In this document: positions 47,460 through 59,923 of the stretch, piece by piece
How positions within the stretch are numbered: the stretch's first letter is position 1
Layout of the letters: every line of letters starts with the position of its first letter
Source of the DNA: Paraphysoderma sedebokerense
Lineage: Eukaryota; Blastocladiomycota; Physodermatomycetes; Physodermatales; Physodermataceae
Length of the DNA stretch: 64,000 bases
Assembly: GCA_025602915.1 (NCBI GenBank)
Contig: JAHLJZ010000011.1
Span: forward strand, 1 to 64,000
Reading direction: 5' to 3'
The notes under the pieces: model-generated
What the model saw: only the letters and a program-made list of their open reading frames with translations
Database searches by the model: none
What the model was told of the DNA's origin: nothing
Made by a program: the position numbers and the translations under genes

Positions 47460-48658
47460 ATGCCTTCGATCTCTAAGCTTGCCCTTGTGCTCCTTCTTGC
47501 CTCTGGAGCCTTCGCTGCTCCGAGCCTCAGTAGCAACATCACCACCACTATTTCTACAGGCGATAACAACGTCAACTTGAATGTCAACGCAAATATTGAT
47601 ACATCCAGATGGCGAGACATTAAAAAATCTTTAACTGTAATTGAAGGTGAAGCGGGTAGGAGAGTCGCTATTCGCGCCAAGTCACTGAACCAATCCGTTC
47701 AGTACTTCGGCGAATTCCATTTAAGGTAGATATTCTCTAACTCACATATCCAAATGATAGTAACTTACCACATCTGGTTTGCGCAATAGTACCGCTGGTA
47801 TTCCCAACACTGGTGCACGTTTCTTTATGAGAGATCAAGACTCGATTTCAGCTTTCGGTCTTCGAGTTGGTCTTATTCAACTCGCAGAAGTTAACGCAGG
47901 AAAGAGCATCGACGTCGCTAATAGCAATAACACAATTAAATTCGCCGGTTCCACTCAATTGTGGTCTCCTATTCAGGTTACAAATGTACAGAACTCTAAT
48001 AATGTAGTAATCAAGAGGTTATCAACCACCTTTACCAATGCTACTGGACTTGGCACTAATGTCTCGGTCACACTTGATGCATACCTCGCGAGTGAAAAAG
48101 TGACGATCAATAACGTCACTTACCTTCCTAGATCCTTGAAATACGGTTTACTGATTGAGAATTTCCCATTCCAATATGCTGATTCCCAACTTGCTATTGT
48201 AAAAGGTGTCATGTTCAAATCCGTTGACAAGGTAATTTCTAAAATACATTTGCTTGATGATTATCAAAGCTAAGCGTAATATCATGCTGTTTCAGGACGA
48301 TTTTACACCTTCTGATAAATCTATGGCTATCGCAGGCGCCAAAGGTCGTTTCAACTGGACTAGCAGCGTCAATTACGACGGCCAAAATATGGAAATCAAC
48401 GCTGATACTACTGTTTATACCAATGCTACCCTCCCTGTCGTTGCCTTTGTTCAGGACGATATAAGCCGAGTTGACGTGTCCGAGGCTGCCAAGTTCGTAG
48501 TTTTTAGAACAAAAGCGGGTAATTATAGCCGCATCGAATGGGATCCTGAAGTTGCAGTTGACGAAGAAAAGATCGCAAGTAGTGCCGCCACTGTTGCCGC
48601 TTCGTTCGGCCTTTCCGTCTTTGTAGCTTTCTGCACACTTTTTGTCAACCTCTTTTAG
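47460..48658 (+). CDS. Secreted, probably GPI-anchored protein, paralogue 1
   Basis: Exons 47460-47725, 47790-48231 and 48296-48658 give 356 residues with all frames agreeing. The protein begins with a signal peptide (MPSISKLALVLLLASGAFAA). It is rich in Asn-x-Ser/Thr sites (SNITTT, FTNATG, NVSVT, YTNAT, NYS) and ends with a hydrophobic segment (VAASFGLSVFVAFCTLFVNL) without a charged tail, as in GPI-anchored cell-surface proteins. Middle motifs include STAGIPNTGARFFMRDQDSI, AFGLRVGLIQLAEVN and KFAGSTQLWSPI. I recognise no enzyme family. The tandem copy 420 bp downstream has the same intron sites. Confidence 0.82.
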
Positions 48659-48941
48659 ATTATCTCATTTGACCTTTTATAATATACCCACTTTGTCTAC
48701 CATTTTATCTACTATATTCTGTCCACAATATTTTAACATGTAATATTGATTGTAACAAATACATCGTTCATAGCGAAAAGACAAGCAATATTACCTATAC
48801 TTACTAATTATTCAGACCCTAGCTGTTTTATCTGCCAATCACCAGATTGTCGTGAATTCTCCTTCTCAATAGAATTCTCCTGCGTTCTTTCCTTTGTGTA
48901 TGAAGGACAACGAGTCACGACTCACTTCGCGACACGAGCAG

Positions 48942-48957
48942 AGAATGGATCACGAGC
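48942..48957 (+). promoter_or_regulatory. 16-bp upstream element, second copy
   Basis: Same 16 bases as 47327-47342, 121 bp before the start of paralogue 2. Confidence 0.6.
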
Positions 48958-49013
48958 GATGGGCGCGCCGTTGTGCGTCTTTCTGGAAAGTGAAAAAGAC
49001 GCAGTCACGCACA

Positions 49014-49020
49014 TATAAAT
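49014..49020 (+). promoter_or_regulatory. TATA box of secreted paralogue 2
   Basis: TATAAAT, 64 bp before the ATG at 49078, in the same relative place as in paralogue 1. Confidence 0.6.
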
Positions 49021-49077
49021 GCAGCTAGCGGCCACCCACATCGCAACACCTGCGCTAAGTATTGCATAAATAAAAAC

Positions 49078-50299
49078 ATGCCGTCACCATCGAAACTTGG
49101 TCTTGCCTTACTTCTTGCGTCGGGCGCCTTTGCGGCTCCGAATCCTAATCTCGGTTCTAGCACTAATATCAGCATCACCGTCGGAAACAATACTTTTAAC
49201 TTCAATAATAATCTCACAATTGATACCTCTAAATGGCTAGATGCTAAGAAACTCCTTAGAGTTACAACTACTCAGAGAAGAGCGGTTATCCGCGCCATGT
49301 CGTTAAATCGATCGGTGCAATATTTTGGTGAATATCATCTGAGGTACGCAGAATCCTATTTGCAATAGATGGTTCTATAGCTAACATATAGTTTCACTTG
49401 CTATATTAGCACTGCTGGTATTCCCAATATTGGTGCTCGCTTCTTCTTGAGGAACGAAGACTCAACATCTGCGTTCGGTCTTCGTGCGGGCCTTCTTCAA
49501 CTTGCCGAAGTGAACCCTGATCAAAATATTGACCTCGCTAAAAGCAGTAATGTAATAAAATTTGCCGGGTCCACTCAATATTGGTCACCCATCAATGAGA
49601 CTGATGTTCCGAACACCAAAAATGTCACCGTGAAGAAGCTATCCACTACATTCACCAATACTACTTCACCCGGTAAACCGAATGTTACTGTCACCATCGA
49701 CGCTTTCCTTGCGAGTGAAAAAGTGACCATTGATGGTGTTACTTACATTCCACGATCTTTGAAATACAGCTTGTTGATTGAAAACTTCCCATACCAATAT
49801 GCGAATTCCCAACTTGCTATTGTCAAAGGCGTCATGTTCCGATCCGTTGATCTGGTATACAAATTTTGAAATTCATATGTTCGCTGCCCTTCTTGGTATG
49901 ATATCTAACATTTTGCCAATATCGTATAAACAGGATCGATTCTCCTTCAATAAGGATGGCTCTGTGGCTATTGCAGGTGCCAAAGGCCACTTTAATTGGA
50001 CGAGCAGTATCAAATACGACGGTCAGAATTCCCAAATCGATGTCGATACGTCCGTATATACTGATACCAGCCTTCCTGTCACTGCCATTGTCCAGGATGA
50101 TATAAGCAAAGTTGATGCCTCTGAAGCCTCTAAATTCGTTGTATTCAGAACAAAAGCGGGTAATTATAGCCGCATCGACTGGGATCCTGAGGTTGCTGTT
50201 GACGAAGAAAAAGTTGTCAGCGGTGCTTCTACTGTTGCCGCTTCCTTTGGAGTCTCAATGATGGTTCTTTTCAGCACCTTATTTGTTCATTTATTTTAA
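49078..50299 (+). CDS. Secreted, probably GPI-anchored protein, paralogue 2
   Basis: Exons 49078-49343, 49410-49854 and 49934-50299 give 358 residues. Both introns sit at the same codons as in paralogue 1. Signal peptide MPSPSKLGLALLLASGAFAA, middle motifs STAGIPNIGARFFLRNEDST and KFAGSTQYWSPI, then ASKFVVFRTKAGNYSRIDWD and a hydrophobic C-terminus. The two proteins are clearly similar along their whole length, most strongly in the last 60 residues, while the region after the signal peptide has diverged. A tandem duplication of a surface protein fits an interaction role, but there is no direct functional evidence. Confidence 0.82.
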
Positions 50300-50581
50300 A
50301 TAATTTTGTGTAGCATCGGTTGACTGATGTCTATCACTATTATACCCGGTTGTACCCTGTCCTCCACTATATTTGTGATTGACAATAATAATATTTATAT
50401 ATGGAAATTTTGGATTGATATCTATGACTGAATTACGGAGAAAAAATAGCCAGAGAATGAATTTCTATGCGTTCCAGCTTATGCCATGGGTCACTTTTAT
50501 TCGTTGCCTGGAGAATTTTTTTGAAGTTGATCCTAAATTAATATTGTGAGAACAAATGCCGTAGAGTAAGGAGATTAAATG

Positions 50582-50938
50582 TTATTGCTCACCGATATAT
50601 GTTACATTGAAAGCAAGCGCCTCACCACACTTTGGAAATTTGCCTTTACAATTCTCCTCCGTGCAAGTAGATTCGTTCATGGTTTGCCAACTTCCGGCTA
50701 TCTTTAAACAGGTAAGCTCGCCAAGGGATCCACCTTGAATCTCATTTCGCAGGCAGCATCCACAAGTACATACTCCCTTCTTTGTCACCGAAGATGATAT
50801 CTGTTCGCCGTTCTTGACCTGCGTTACTTTTTTTGTTCCCTGTCGTGAGGACCAATTGACCTGATCAGGTTCGCCGTAGGATATCAGAACTAAGGCTGAA
50901 ATGACGGAATAAAGCAAAAGTATTTCGAGAGATCTCAT
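50582..50938 (-). CDS. Small cysteine-rich secreted protein
   Basis: 118 residues from ATG at 50938: signal peptide MRSLEILLLYSVISALVLIS, then a polar stretch and eight Cys in the second half (VCTCGCCLRN, LTCLK, STCTEENCKG, FPKCGE). It has N-glycosylation sites (MNEST, FNVTY). It may be longer: a GTGAGC donor lies at the last codons before the stop at 50582, so a following exon is possible. No known toxin or enzyme family is recognised. Small Cys-rich secreted proteins in fungi are often wall or host-contact proteins (inference). Confidence 0.6.
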   Translation of the reverse strand: MRSLEILLLYSVISALVLISYGEPDQVNWSSRQGTKKVTQVKNGEQISSSVTKKGVCTCGCCLRNEIQGGSLGELTCLKIAGSWQTMNESTCTEENCKGKFPKCGEALAFNVTYIGEQ

Positions 50939-51548
50939 TCTTTAAGTAAGTTTCTTTATGGCTTGGTGGGTTGATACCGGTTAATACCCAAACCCCATCT
51001 GAAGATCCCTAAGAGAAAAAGAGCACCGGAGCAGTCGACAATAGGCTTCCTCGTTTCAAATTTCGACTGCTATGCGCTGTGACTTGAAATGATGCCCTGT
51101 GATGTTTCCGTTGCATAAGGCCAATATGTAGTAAATTCTCGTGCATCATATATGCTATCGAATATATCAACTGAGTCCCAATGACAGATCGCAGAAATAA
51201 GGTATCTCACATTCTATATGGCTAGCAAACCAGATTTTGCCTTTCTTAGATCCCCAGGTGCCAGGTCAATTTAATCTGTAAATCATTCATTATCTACCGT
51301 TTATCTGCTCTCATATCAAATAACTGCGTGACTCTGGAACGAATATAGTCCACATATCCTATATGGATTTAATGTTCAAATGCATTTTATCGTTCATCGT
51401 TAAGGCCAACGTGAATTGATGTAATGCTCAATCAGCCACACACCGGAATGCGTGACCTCGAGAGGAATGAAGAGTCCATATTCAGCAAGCTCTCCACACT
51501 GCTTTGCAACTCGGTGCTTGAATCTTCGTTCTATATCGTATTATCACC
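50939..51548. other. Intergenic, no gene seen
   Basis: 610 bp divergent promoter region between the Cys-rich protein and ARL8. AT-rich without a clear open frame. Confidence 0.5.
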
Positions 51549-52484
51549 ATGAATTTCTTCCAAGCAATTCTACAATGGTTTCGGAGTCTATTCTGGTCGC
51601 AGGAAATGGAGCTGACTGTGATAGGGTTGCATAATTCCGGTAAAACGACATTAGTGAATGTTCTTGCCGTAAGTTTTGCCTCGAATGGATAATTCATTTA
51701 TAGGTTGTTCATTGAGGGCCAAACTGACTGAAAATTTTTAACTTAATAGTCCGGTGAATTCACCGAAGATACCATACCAACCGTAGGCTTCAACATGCGC
51801 AAGATAACGAAGGGGAATGTATCAATGAAATTATGGGATATAGGTTCAATCCAGGATATATTCATGATGTATATTTAATGTCAGAGTGCTGACATGTTTT
51901 CTTCCCACTTCTCTGTAGGCGGACAGCCACGATTTCGATCAATGTGGGAGCGATGTGAGTTCATTTTATGATAAAGTCTAGTTGACCCTGCTCGAATCCT
52001 CTGACCGGCGATTTTCTTTCTTTCTCTTCAACCTCAGATTGCAGGAGTGTCAATGCCATTGTGTAAGTCTACAAAGTAGTCGTAATTCCCGCAAAATTGA
52101 GATTCAGGCGCTGACCTTTTTTTGTAGATTTGTGATAGATTCAGCCGATTCATCAAAATTTGAAGCCGCAAAGACAGAACTGAAGAATCTATTGGATCGG
52201 CCGTCGCTGGCCAATATTCCGGTTTTAGTTTTGGGCAATAAAAACGACCTCCCTGGAGCTTTATCTGTCGAGGAAGTAATCGACGTTCTGTAAGCTTTTA
52301 TTGTCATTCTTCTGGCTACCCCGCGGGCGTATTTACTCACAAAATTGTTGCAATTATACCCTTGAACAGAGATTTAAAATCTGTAACGGAAAGGGAAATC
52401 GCCTGTTATTCGATATCGGCGAAGAATCAAGTGAATATCGACATAACGCTTCAATGGCTGACGAAACATGCTGGTTCAAAGTGA
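51549..52484 (+). CDS. ARL8: ARL8 small GTPase
   Basis: ARL8 links lysosomes to kinesin and HOPS. ATG at 51549 gives the amphipathic N-terminus [20 protein letters not shown], then P-loop [29 protein letters not shown] (switch I), [19 protein letters not shown] (switch II), [30 protein letters not shown] and [20 protein letters not shown] (ITLQWL is typical). TGA at 52482-52484. Six or so short introns. ARL8 uses an acetylated N-terminus rather than a Gly-2 lipid; Gly-2 is absent here, as expected. The P-loop has GLHNSGKT where other ARL8 have GLQNSGKT or similar. Confidence 0.9.
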
Positions 52485-52701
52485 GATTTTGGTACACCTT
52501 GCACTTAATTTTAATCCCAATGTATAAATGTTTATAATTAGTTATCTGTAGCAAAGTTGAAAAATATCTCGAGAATACTTCTGAGCCGCTTACACTGTAT
52601 CGGGTGTTCTTGGCAGCCCTGCTTCCGTTGAAGTTCATTGCGTAGCGAGAGCCATTACACACCTTCAATTCAAACGCATATCCATAGCCCTTTTCCCCTG
52701 A

Positions 52702-53949
52702 ATGCTTCATAGAATATCTCTGCCTCTGAAGCGATGGCCGCTATCGCGAAACAATCTGTTAAGTTGTTTACTTTCTTATCGAAGCTCTGCTTCGAAAGTT
52801 GTTGCGACACGATCACTCAGCGTGGGTGGAGCCTGCAAAGACGGAAGTAATACTCAGAATTGTAGAGTTGTAAACATCCCAAAGCCAGCAGTTCTAACTC
52901 TATGTGTCTTCAGGTTTAGACAAGATTACAGTCGACGCATCGAAAGATTATAGCCAATTTTATCTCCATCTTCCTTTAAGACCGCTTGTTCAGGACCCGC
53001 TTCGACAAGCAAAGTCTTCCGCTACTTCGGACAGGAGCGGTATTTCAAGTAATTCAAACATATGTCGCTTCATTGTTCCGGTGGATTCTACGGCATTGCA
53101 ATTGATACAAGATATAAAAGAGGAATTCCCGCAAGCAAAAGTGTCTGTGACGAGAGGATACAAAGGTGAAATTGTGGACATTGAAAGTCTACGTATAACT
53201 GACTTAATTCGAGGTGGCCTTGTTTTATGGCTGAATGGGAACAGTACAACTATAGATAACTCTACATTTCTCCGTAAGCGACAAAGTTTTTTTTTTAGTT
53301 TGGTTCGAATTGGGATTGGGAGCTCACCCGTCGACTTCACGATTCTTAGAAAAACTACGGCATGCAAAATCTGATCTGTTGTCGGTGACTATCGACAAGA
53401 ATAATCTGGCAAAAGCAAAGGAGAATTTGGATTTTCTGTCAGAAAGGAGGACGAAAGCGGTTGTTTATGGGGGAGGGGCGTTCCTGGTGTCTGAACTAGC
53501 CGGTATCGTCTATTTGACTTATGAATTAGGATGGGTAAGACTATTAAGCTGTCTATGTTGCAATATATTGGTTATTTTCTAATATTTTATATTCATTAGG
53601 ATCTGATGGAACCGACGAGTTACCTTCTTGGTTTAGGTACTATCATTGGAGGTATGACCAGCAAATTTTCATTAGTCTGAAAGAACGTTACGTTGAATTT
53701 TTTTGCACAAACGTAGGTTCAGCGTTTTATGCTTTCATGAGAAGAGAGTACACTTATGAGAATGCAGGAAATCATTTATCGGATTGGATCCGGACGCGAG
53801 TGTACAGGAAGAACAATTTTTCAGTGGAGAAATTCGAGAATCTGCTCAAGGATTGCAAGACAAGGGAGGAAATACTTGATCCGCTGATAGCTAAATTTCT
53901 GCCTCAAAGTCAAAAGGCATCTTTAGGTTTGAGGCAGCGCAATCTTTGA
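52702..53949 (+). CDS. MCU: Mitochondrial calcium uniporter pore subunit
   Basis: MCU carries Ca2+ into the mitochondrial matrix. Exons 52702-52846, 52914-53273, 53299-53534, 53600-53651 and 53717-53949 join in frame to give 341 residues. The presequence is basic (MLHRISLPLKRWPLSRNNLL). An N-terminal matrix domain is followed by a coiled coil, TM1 (VVYGGGAFLVSELAGIVYLT), the selectivity motif WDLMEP split by an intron after Trp, TM2 (SYLLGLGTIIGGSAFYAFMR) and a C-terminal coiled coil. The DLMEP Asp and Glu that bind Ca2+ are present. Exon 3 begins after an unusually short 25-bp intron (53274-53298), which is suspicious but keeps the frame. I did not see MICU or EMRE in the window. Most yeasts lack MCU; chytrids keep it. 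Confidence 0.88.
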
Positions 53950-54083
53950 ATATTGAAATGAATGTAAATTTAGTGGTGGCTGAATAGACTCTGCTGGCTC
54001 CTACAATAAATTAACCTTTGTTCGCGGACTACAAAACGATACCAAGAACGAGACCTGTCGTAATCTCATCAACCATAACTTTT

Positions 54084-57000
54084 ATGGATCCTATTATTCC
54101 GAAGACGGATCAGTATGTTGCTGAAAGCCAGCATGAACCGTCGTCATCAATGCAGCCATTGTCGGTCTCTATAGATGACGGTTTGGTCCAGCGACCCGCC
54201 AGACCACAGCGACAGCGAACCATGCCGGATATAAGAGGAGCGACAAGACAAGCAAGGGACAAATTTCAATTGACACTTGCAAAAGCAAAAACATTCGCTG
54301 ATGGGTTGAGAAAGAAACCGAAAAAATTTGAATTTCGAGACTTGTTCCCTTTGATCGGGTCAGCTTTGCAGGTGCCGTTTCTACATTTCGCCAGAGGAGA
54401 AAATGACGAACGAATGGTGAATTTATTATTTATGATACGATAAAGTTTCTCTCTCTGATTTCTCAAGCTCTATAGCCCCCGATTATATTGGAAGCATTAA
54501 ATGTCGCCATAGTAGACAGTGATTTGCCCTCTGATTCACCCTTCACCCTTACGAAATTCACTATCGAACTCGAATATGGTCCTCACATATGGGTCATACA
54601 GCGTACGATTAATGATTTTATTAGGTTACATTCCCAATTATCAGTGAGGAAATTAACTCATCCGAGAAGACTTGGAGAAATACCAAAATTTCCAAATCAA
54701 ATCCGTTATGCGTTCGAGAGGGCAAAAGAAGGGCTCACTTCGGAGGCAGATGAACATAGAGTGGCTGGAACCAGAAAATCCAGAAGATTGGCATTACAAA
54801 GTTATCTGCAGAAGCTTGTCAAATCGATGAGCATGAAGGTAACAATTCTTTTCCCTTGACTGACCAGATCACCGATTGACTGTTCAACCTTCAGACTCAT
54901 ATAGAAGATTTGTACGAGTTTTTAAATCTTAGTTCAACATCATTCCGCTCAGGAGTCAAAGAAAAACCCAAAGAGCAGCGTTTGCGGCTGCGGGGACAGA
55001 AAGTGTATTTTAGTCCCTGCTTTCCAGGTAAACCAATTTTCATCCATTTTGATGTCTTCATTGTCTAATTCTTTTGGAACTTCAATATGCAGTATCTTTC
55101 ACAAGTGAAACAGATATTTGGGCACAAGTTGGATCTACTTATGTAGCAGTTTTCTCGGCTCCGTTTCGCCTCGATCCGATGGCACTCATTCTTTTCGACA
55201 ACTCGTGTAAAGTAATGACCCGCAAGCAGCGATCTCGAGTGAAACTGAAACGTCATCGGACTTCCGTTTACAGTCATTTTCGCAATTTCGAATTCGAGTA
55301 TCATTCAGAAAAAGACGAGATTGAATGGTATCAGCGCATCCATTCGTCCATTGATCAATGCAGCTGGTCAAAGTTACATAGATATCAGTCCTTCGCTCCC
55401 ATTCGACCGCACTGTCTCGCATCCTGGTATGTGGATGCATCGGATTATTTTGAAGCAGTATATAACGCCATATTGAGCGGTTGGTATATATTTTCCGTGA
55501 CGTTTGTAGATATGACATTTCTAATCGTATTTTAATTTATATAATAAGCAAAAGACGTCATATTCCTTGCGGGATGGTGGATATCTCCAGAATTGGTGAG
55601 CAGTTCGATAGATAAAAGCGTTTCAAGGTGAACTTGATCTAACTGTTTTCAACCACCTAGTATTTGCGAAGACCGCCGCCAGATCACGAGAACTCACGGC
55701 TAGATCGCCTGTTAAAGAAAAAAGGTATCGTCACCCCCTTTGTATATCTTTATATAGCAATTCAGATGGAAAATTAACTGCAATATAAATTGAACAAGCC
55801 GAAGAAGGTGTTCTTATTTATGTCCTGCTATACAAAGAAGTCACTTTAGCATTACCCATTAATTCACTATATAGGTAGTTAAATTTCATTGCGTTTTTTC
55901 CATTGGTCATCTAAGGCTGATGGATTTTTTGAATTTCGGTTAGCAAAACTCGATTAAGAAGTTTACACCCGAACATGAAAGTGTTTCGACATCCAGATGC
56001 GAGACCATTACCTATTCCGTGGGCTGTACGTTAACTCTTCTATTTTTTTTGGTGTTCTTTCTGAAGTCCCACTGAGATGATCTAACAATCAGTAAAACTG
56101 TTGACAGCATCACGAGAAACTTGTAGTGATTGATTATACAACCGCATTCATCGGAGGTAGTACTATCTGTCTTGTAATTCCTTCTTTTGTTACGCTGACC
56201 TCTGGGTGAACCGTAGGTATTGATCTATGCTTTGGACGATACGATTCGCACAATCACCCCGTTATGGATTCGTTCCCCGAGATTTGGCCTGGGCAAGATT
56301 ATTCCAACCCTAGAGTGGCTGATTTTCGAGATGTCGACGAATATCATAAACAATTGGTAATTCAATTTTTTGCTTTTTTGAATCAAATATGACACATTCA
56401 CATTACATTTTAGATTGATAAACGAAACACCCCTAGAATGGGATGGCACGATATAAGCGTATGTGTTCAAGGCTCCATGGATGTCGCCTGGCATTTCATA
56501 CAACGATGGAATCACTGCAAGATGGATAAAGCGCCGGATAAAGAAATATTCCCGTTAATTATTCCGCCCGATGATCTTTCAAAAGATGTAGAGAAGAACG
56601 GAAAATCTTGTACTGCGCAAGTTCTGCGAAGTGTAGGATTTTGGAGTTCTGGGTCGTTGACAGAGCCCTCGATAGCCAATGCATATTTAAATTTAATTGA
56701 AAATTCGGAGCGGTTTTTGTATATTGAGAATCAATTTTTCGGTGAGACGTGATATCTGCTTCTCCCCTTTATCTTATCACACCTTTGTTAACGAAAACTC
56801 ACAATAGTGACTGCCAGCGGAGCAACGAATTACGTCCGAAACAGAATAGGAGAGGTAATGCCATTAAATTAGGATAGTACATTGAACAGATGAAGTAACC
56901 GTGTGACAGGCTATTTACCAGAGAATTGTGAAAGCGTATCAGAAAAATCAAAACTTCAAAGTTATCATTTTGATACCGTTATTACCTGCATTCGAGAATC

Positions 57001-58166
57001 CCGTTGATGCAGCAACAGCTGGTACTATTAGGTAATGCAATCTAGGTTCTTCTACCTCTGGCAAAACAGTCCGTATTAACCACTGAATGTAGGCTTGTCA
57101 TGAATTTTCAGTATGAATCCATATCGAGGGGTACGAAATCTCTGCTTGGACGGCTGAAAGAAGTTGGCATACCACACGAAAAATACATTGGCTTTTTTTC
57201 GTTACGTTCTTTCTCTCCTCTCATGAGAACCCGGTCTGCCGTTGACATACACAAGGGAGCAAATCCCAATGAAGTGGTTGATTTCGTAACTGAACAAACT
57301 TATGTTCATTCTAAGTTGATGATTGTTGGTATGTACTGATGCTGTTATGTAGAATTTTTTGAATAGATTCGTAATATGTTTTGTAGATGATCGTTATGTT
57401 ATTGTCGGCTCTGCAAACTTAAACGATAGAAGTTTGTTGGGTGATCGAGATTCAGAAGTCGGTGTCGTGATAGAAGACAACCAAAAAATCAGTATACAGA
57501 CGAACGGTGAAACGGTAATTTCTGGCTGTTCATCCCGTCTCTCGAACCTCACCAGCTATTTCCCTCGCTAATGCCATGGTTAATGTTTTACCTTTGTTCT
57601 AGATCGAAGTATGCGAATTCGCGCATTCCCTGCGTGTCCGTTTATTTCGTGAACATTTAGGATTACTTTCCTCCAACGTATCCCCATCATGGAATCAAGA
57701 CGGTCAGGAGCTGGTCAATCAATTATTGAATGATCCATCATCAAATGAATTCTTTGAGAAGATTTGGTGTGATACCGCTGACAAGAACACTGCCATATTC
57801 CGTGAAGTGTTTTCAGCGGTTCCTGATGATACGGGTTTGACATTATTTCTCTTGGATTTTTTCTTTGGTTTCTGGCTAACATTGTTGAAAAGTAACGTCC
57901 TGGGACGAGTATTATCAATTTAAAAATCCCAATACCCATCGAACTGCCTTGAATTTACCGATGGACGCGATTTCGGAAAAATTATCAAAAATAAGGGGAC
58001 GTTTAGGTTCGTTAATAATTCTCTTGACTGACATATTTTATCAACATTACATTCTGACTTTATCTATTCGCTAGTCCGATTTCCGATTCGTTTCTTAGAA
58101 AAAGAAGCCTTGGGAGCTAGTACCTTCTCGAGAGAAAATCTTGTTCCGGTTGATGTATTTGTATAG
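54084..58166 (+). CDS. Phospholipase D with PX and PH domains
   Basis: PLD hydrolyses phosphatidylcholine to phosphatidic acid. The first ATG in frame is at 54084. The order is: a basic N-terminus, PX domain ([20 protein letters not shown], then [20 protein letters not shown]), PH-like region (55,080-55,390), and the catalytic half. This begins [23 protein letters not shown] motif 1 is [20 protein letters not shown], followed by [25 protein letters not shown] and IENQFF. HKD motif 2 is [32 protein letters not shown]. Both HKD sites look complete. The end is near [10 protein letters not shown] with TAG at 58164-58166. Many introns. This is the PLD1/Spo14 family; it lies 134 bp after MCU. Confidence 0.87.
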
Positions 58167-58577
58167 TTTTGGGGATTTTGTACTATAATAGTTGGTGATA
58201 CCCCTTATGATTGTATAGTTGTTTGTTTTTGAAAAGATTCCATTCTCATAGGACATGTGTATAAATTGTAAACTGCGTGTTAAAGTAGCCCATCTTTTGG
58301 AACCACTCCAAAACGACCGTCGGCTCAAGCTGTCTCGTACTCTCGCCATTTTTAGAAGCCCGTGGGCATGTTCGTTATGCAACAGCTTTCTCAAAGTTAT
58401 ATAGACCCTGCTATGACATGAACAACGAATCGTAGGAGAAATCCATGACCAGATAGAGAAAATGGTATATAAAATATTATATCTACAGATAATGATACAT
58501 TTGAATTTAAATTTCAGTTATTACAACTTTGTTTCTTGCTTGTGGCCGCCTATTCGAATTCGTGAGTAATCATTTTC
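58167..58577. other. Intergenic, no gene seen
   Basis: 411 bp between the convergent stops of the PLD and RING/TRAF genes. AT-rich, with no coding signal I trust. Confidence 0.5.
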
Positions 58578-59923
58578 TTAAAAACATTTCAAAACTTCGA
58601 ACTTACCACTCTGATGACTCTCAGAACTTCTCTGTGGTTTCGATACGCCACTTGTACTAGCAATTCTTGACGACCCTTTCACCTTGCGTTCCATCAACAA
58701 TAAGGAATATAAATTCCTCAACGATTGCACCTCTTCTCTTGTCTTTGAATGTACATTCCGTAAATGTTGTAAATCCTCCTGAATTTTCAAATGCTCAGTC
58801 ATCAACGCCAAATTCTGCTTTGATTCCAAAGAAGCCAAGTTGGCCGATAACATTTCAATGTCAGATTTTATTTGATCGTGTTCGGATAATAGTATATTTG
58901 AGGTATCGACTAGACTCAGGTTGGCTTCCATAGGACTGAAGGGTGAGTTTGTCGTTAACTGAAGCAAGGGGTCCAGTCTTTCCATGATCATTTGAATCTG
59001 TTCTTCTAATGTTCCAATAGCCAATTTCAAATTTTGATTTTCAGCTTGTAATGAGTGAACCTGGTTATTGAGAATTTCGATTTGATTGTCATGTTGATGT
59101 ATAAAGGTTTGTAAAGCAATGTATGGGCAGGCGGTCTTGTGGGTTGAAAGTTCACTGAAACAACCAGACCACTCGCAACCTTTTTCTGACATGTCACAGG
59201 CCACTGTTCGTTTGTCGCATGACGCTTGATGAGACTGGAGAAGTGGTACGAGGACTTCAACAGAGCAAAATGAGCACGGGTGCAACTGAGGAGAACAGCT
59301 CGAGGCGAGATGGTCCTAGAGGAAGAACACTCTCGATTAATGAAGACTTCAACCTGGTTGAAATACATAAATGTGTAATACCTCTATTTCAATAAATTTG
59401 AGTTCCAAACCACATCTATCACATGCTATATGTCGGTGAGGGCAATCCTTAAGATGTGATTCCAAGTCCTTTCTTTTCAGTTTTAATTCACAACCCGCTA
59501 TCGAACAGGCGACTTCGGAATATTCGCATTCTTTCAGATGGGAAAACAAAAACTGCCGCTGGAATGCGCTTGTACATCCGTCATTTGGGCAATGTACATC
59601 TAACTCGTCCACCATGTTTGAAATGATTTTTACGTCCAAACTCAACGAATCTGAAGATATCGACTTTCGGCAAGTTGGACAATTCGGCTTAATTTCGAGG
59701 GATTTCTGAATGCAATGTTCGCAGAATGTATGACTATCATGTTGAGATTAGGAGAAGGTTAGCTCTTCGACAAACTCATATGAATAGACGCAGATTTCAA
59801 ACGAACAGACCCACAGTCGGCGGTGACTGGATGAAAGAAGGGACAGGTGCAGATTGGACAGATCAAATTCTGATTTATATCTTTGCAATAGACAAGAGAG
59901 CGATAAAGTGCACTCTTTTCCAT
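58578..59923 (-). CDS. RING / TRAF-type zinc finger protein (E3 ligase-like)
   Basis: ATG at 59923, then RING: LICPICTCPFFHPVTADCG in exon 1, with HTFCEHCIQKSLEIK and PNCPTCRKSI after a 77-bp intron, a full C3HC4. TRAF-type zinc fingers follow: VHCPNDGCTSAFQRQFLF, SHLKECEYSEVACSIAGCEL, DLESHLKDCPHRHIACDRCG and CSFCSVEVLVPLLQSH. Then coiled coil (HDNQIEILNNQVHSLQAENQ) and Ser-rich tail, stop at 58578. No MATH domain is seen. It is a second TRAF-type RING protein in the window, distinct in sequence from the WD40-bearing one at 6.7-8.7 kb. Confidence 0.82.

Larger units (their letters stand above)
48659..49077. other. Promoter region of secreted paralogue 2
   Basis: 419 bp holding the second 16-bp element and a TATA box. 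No other gene seen. Confidence 0.5.
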
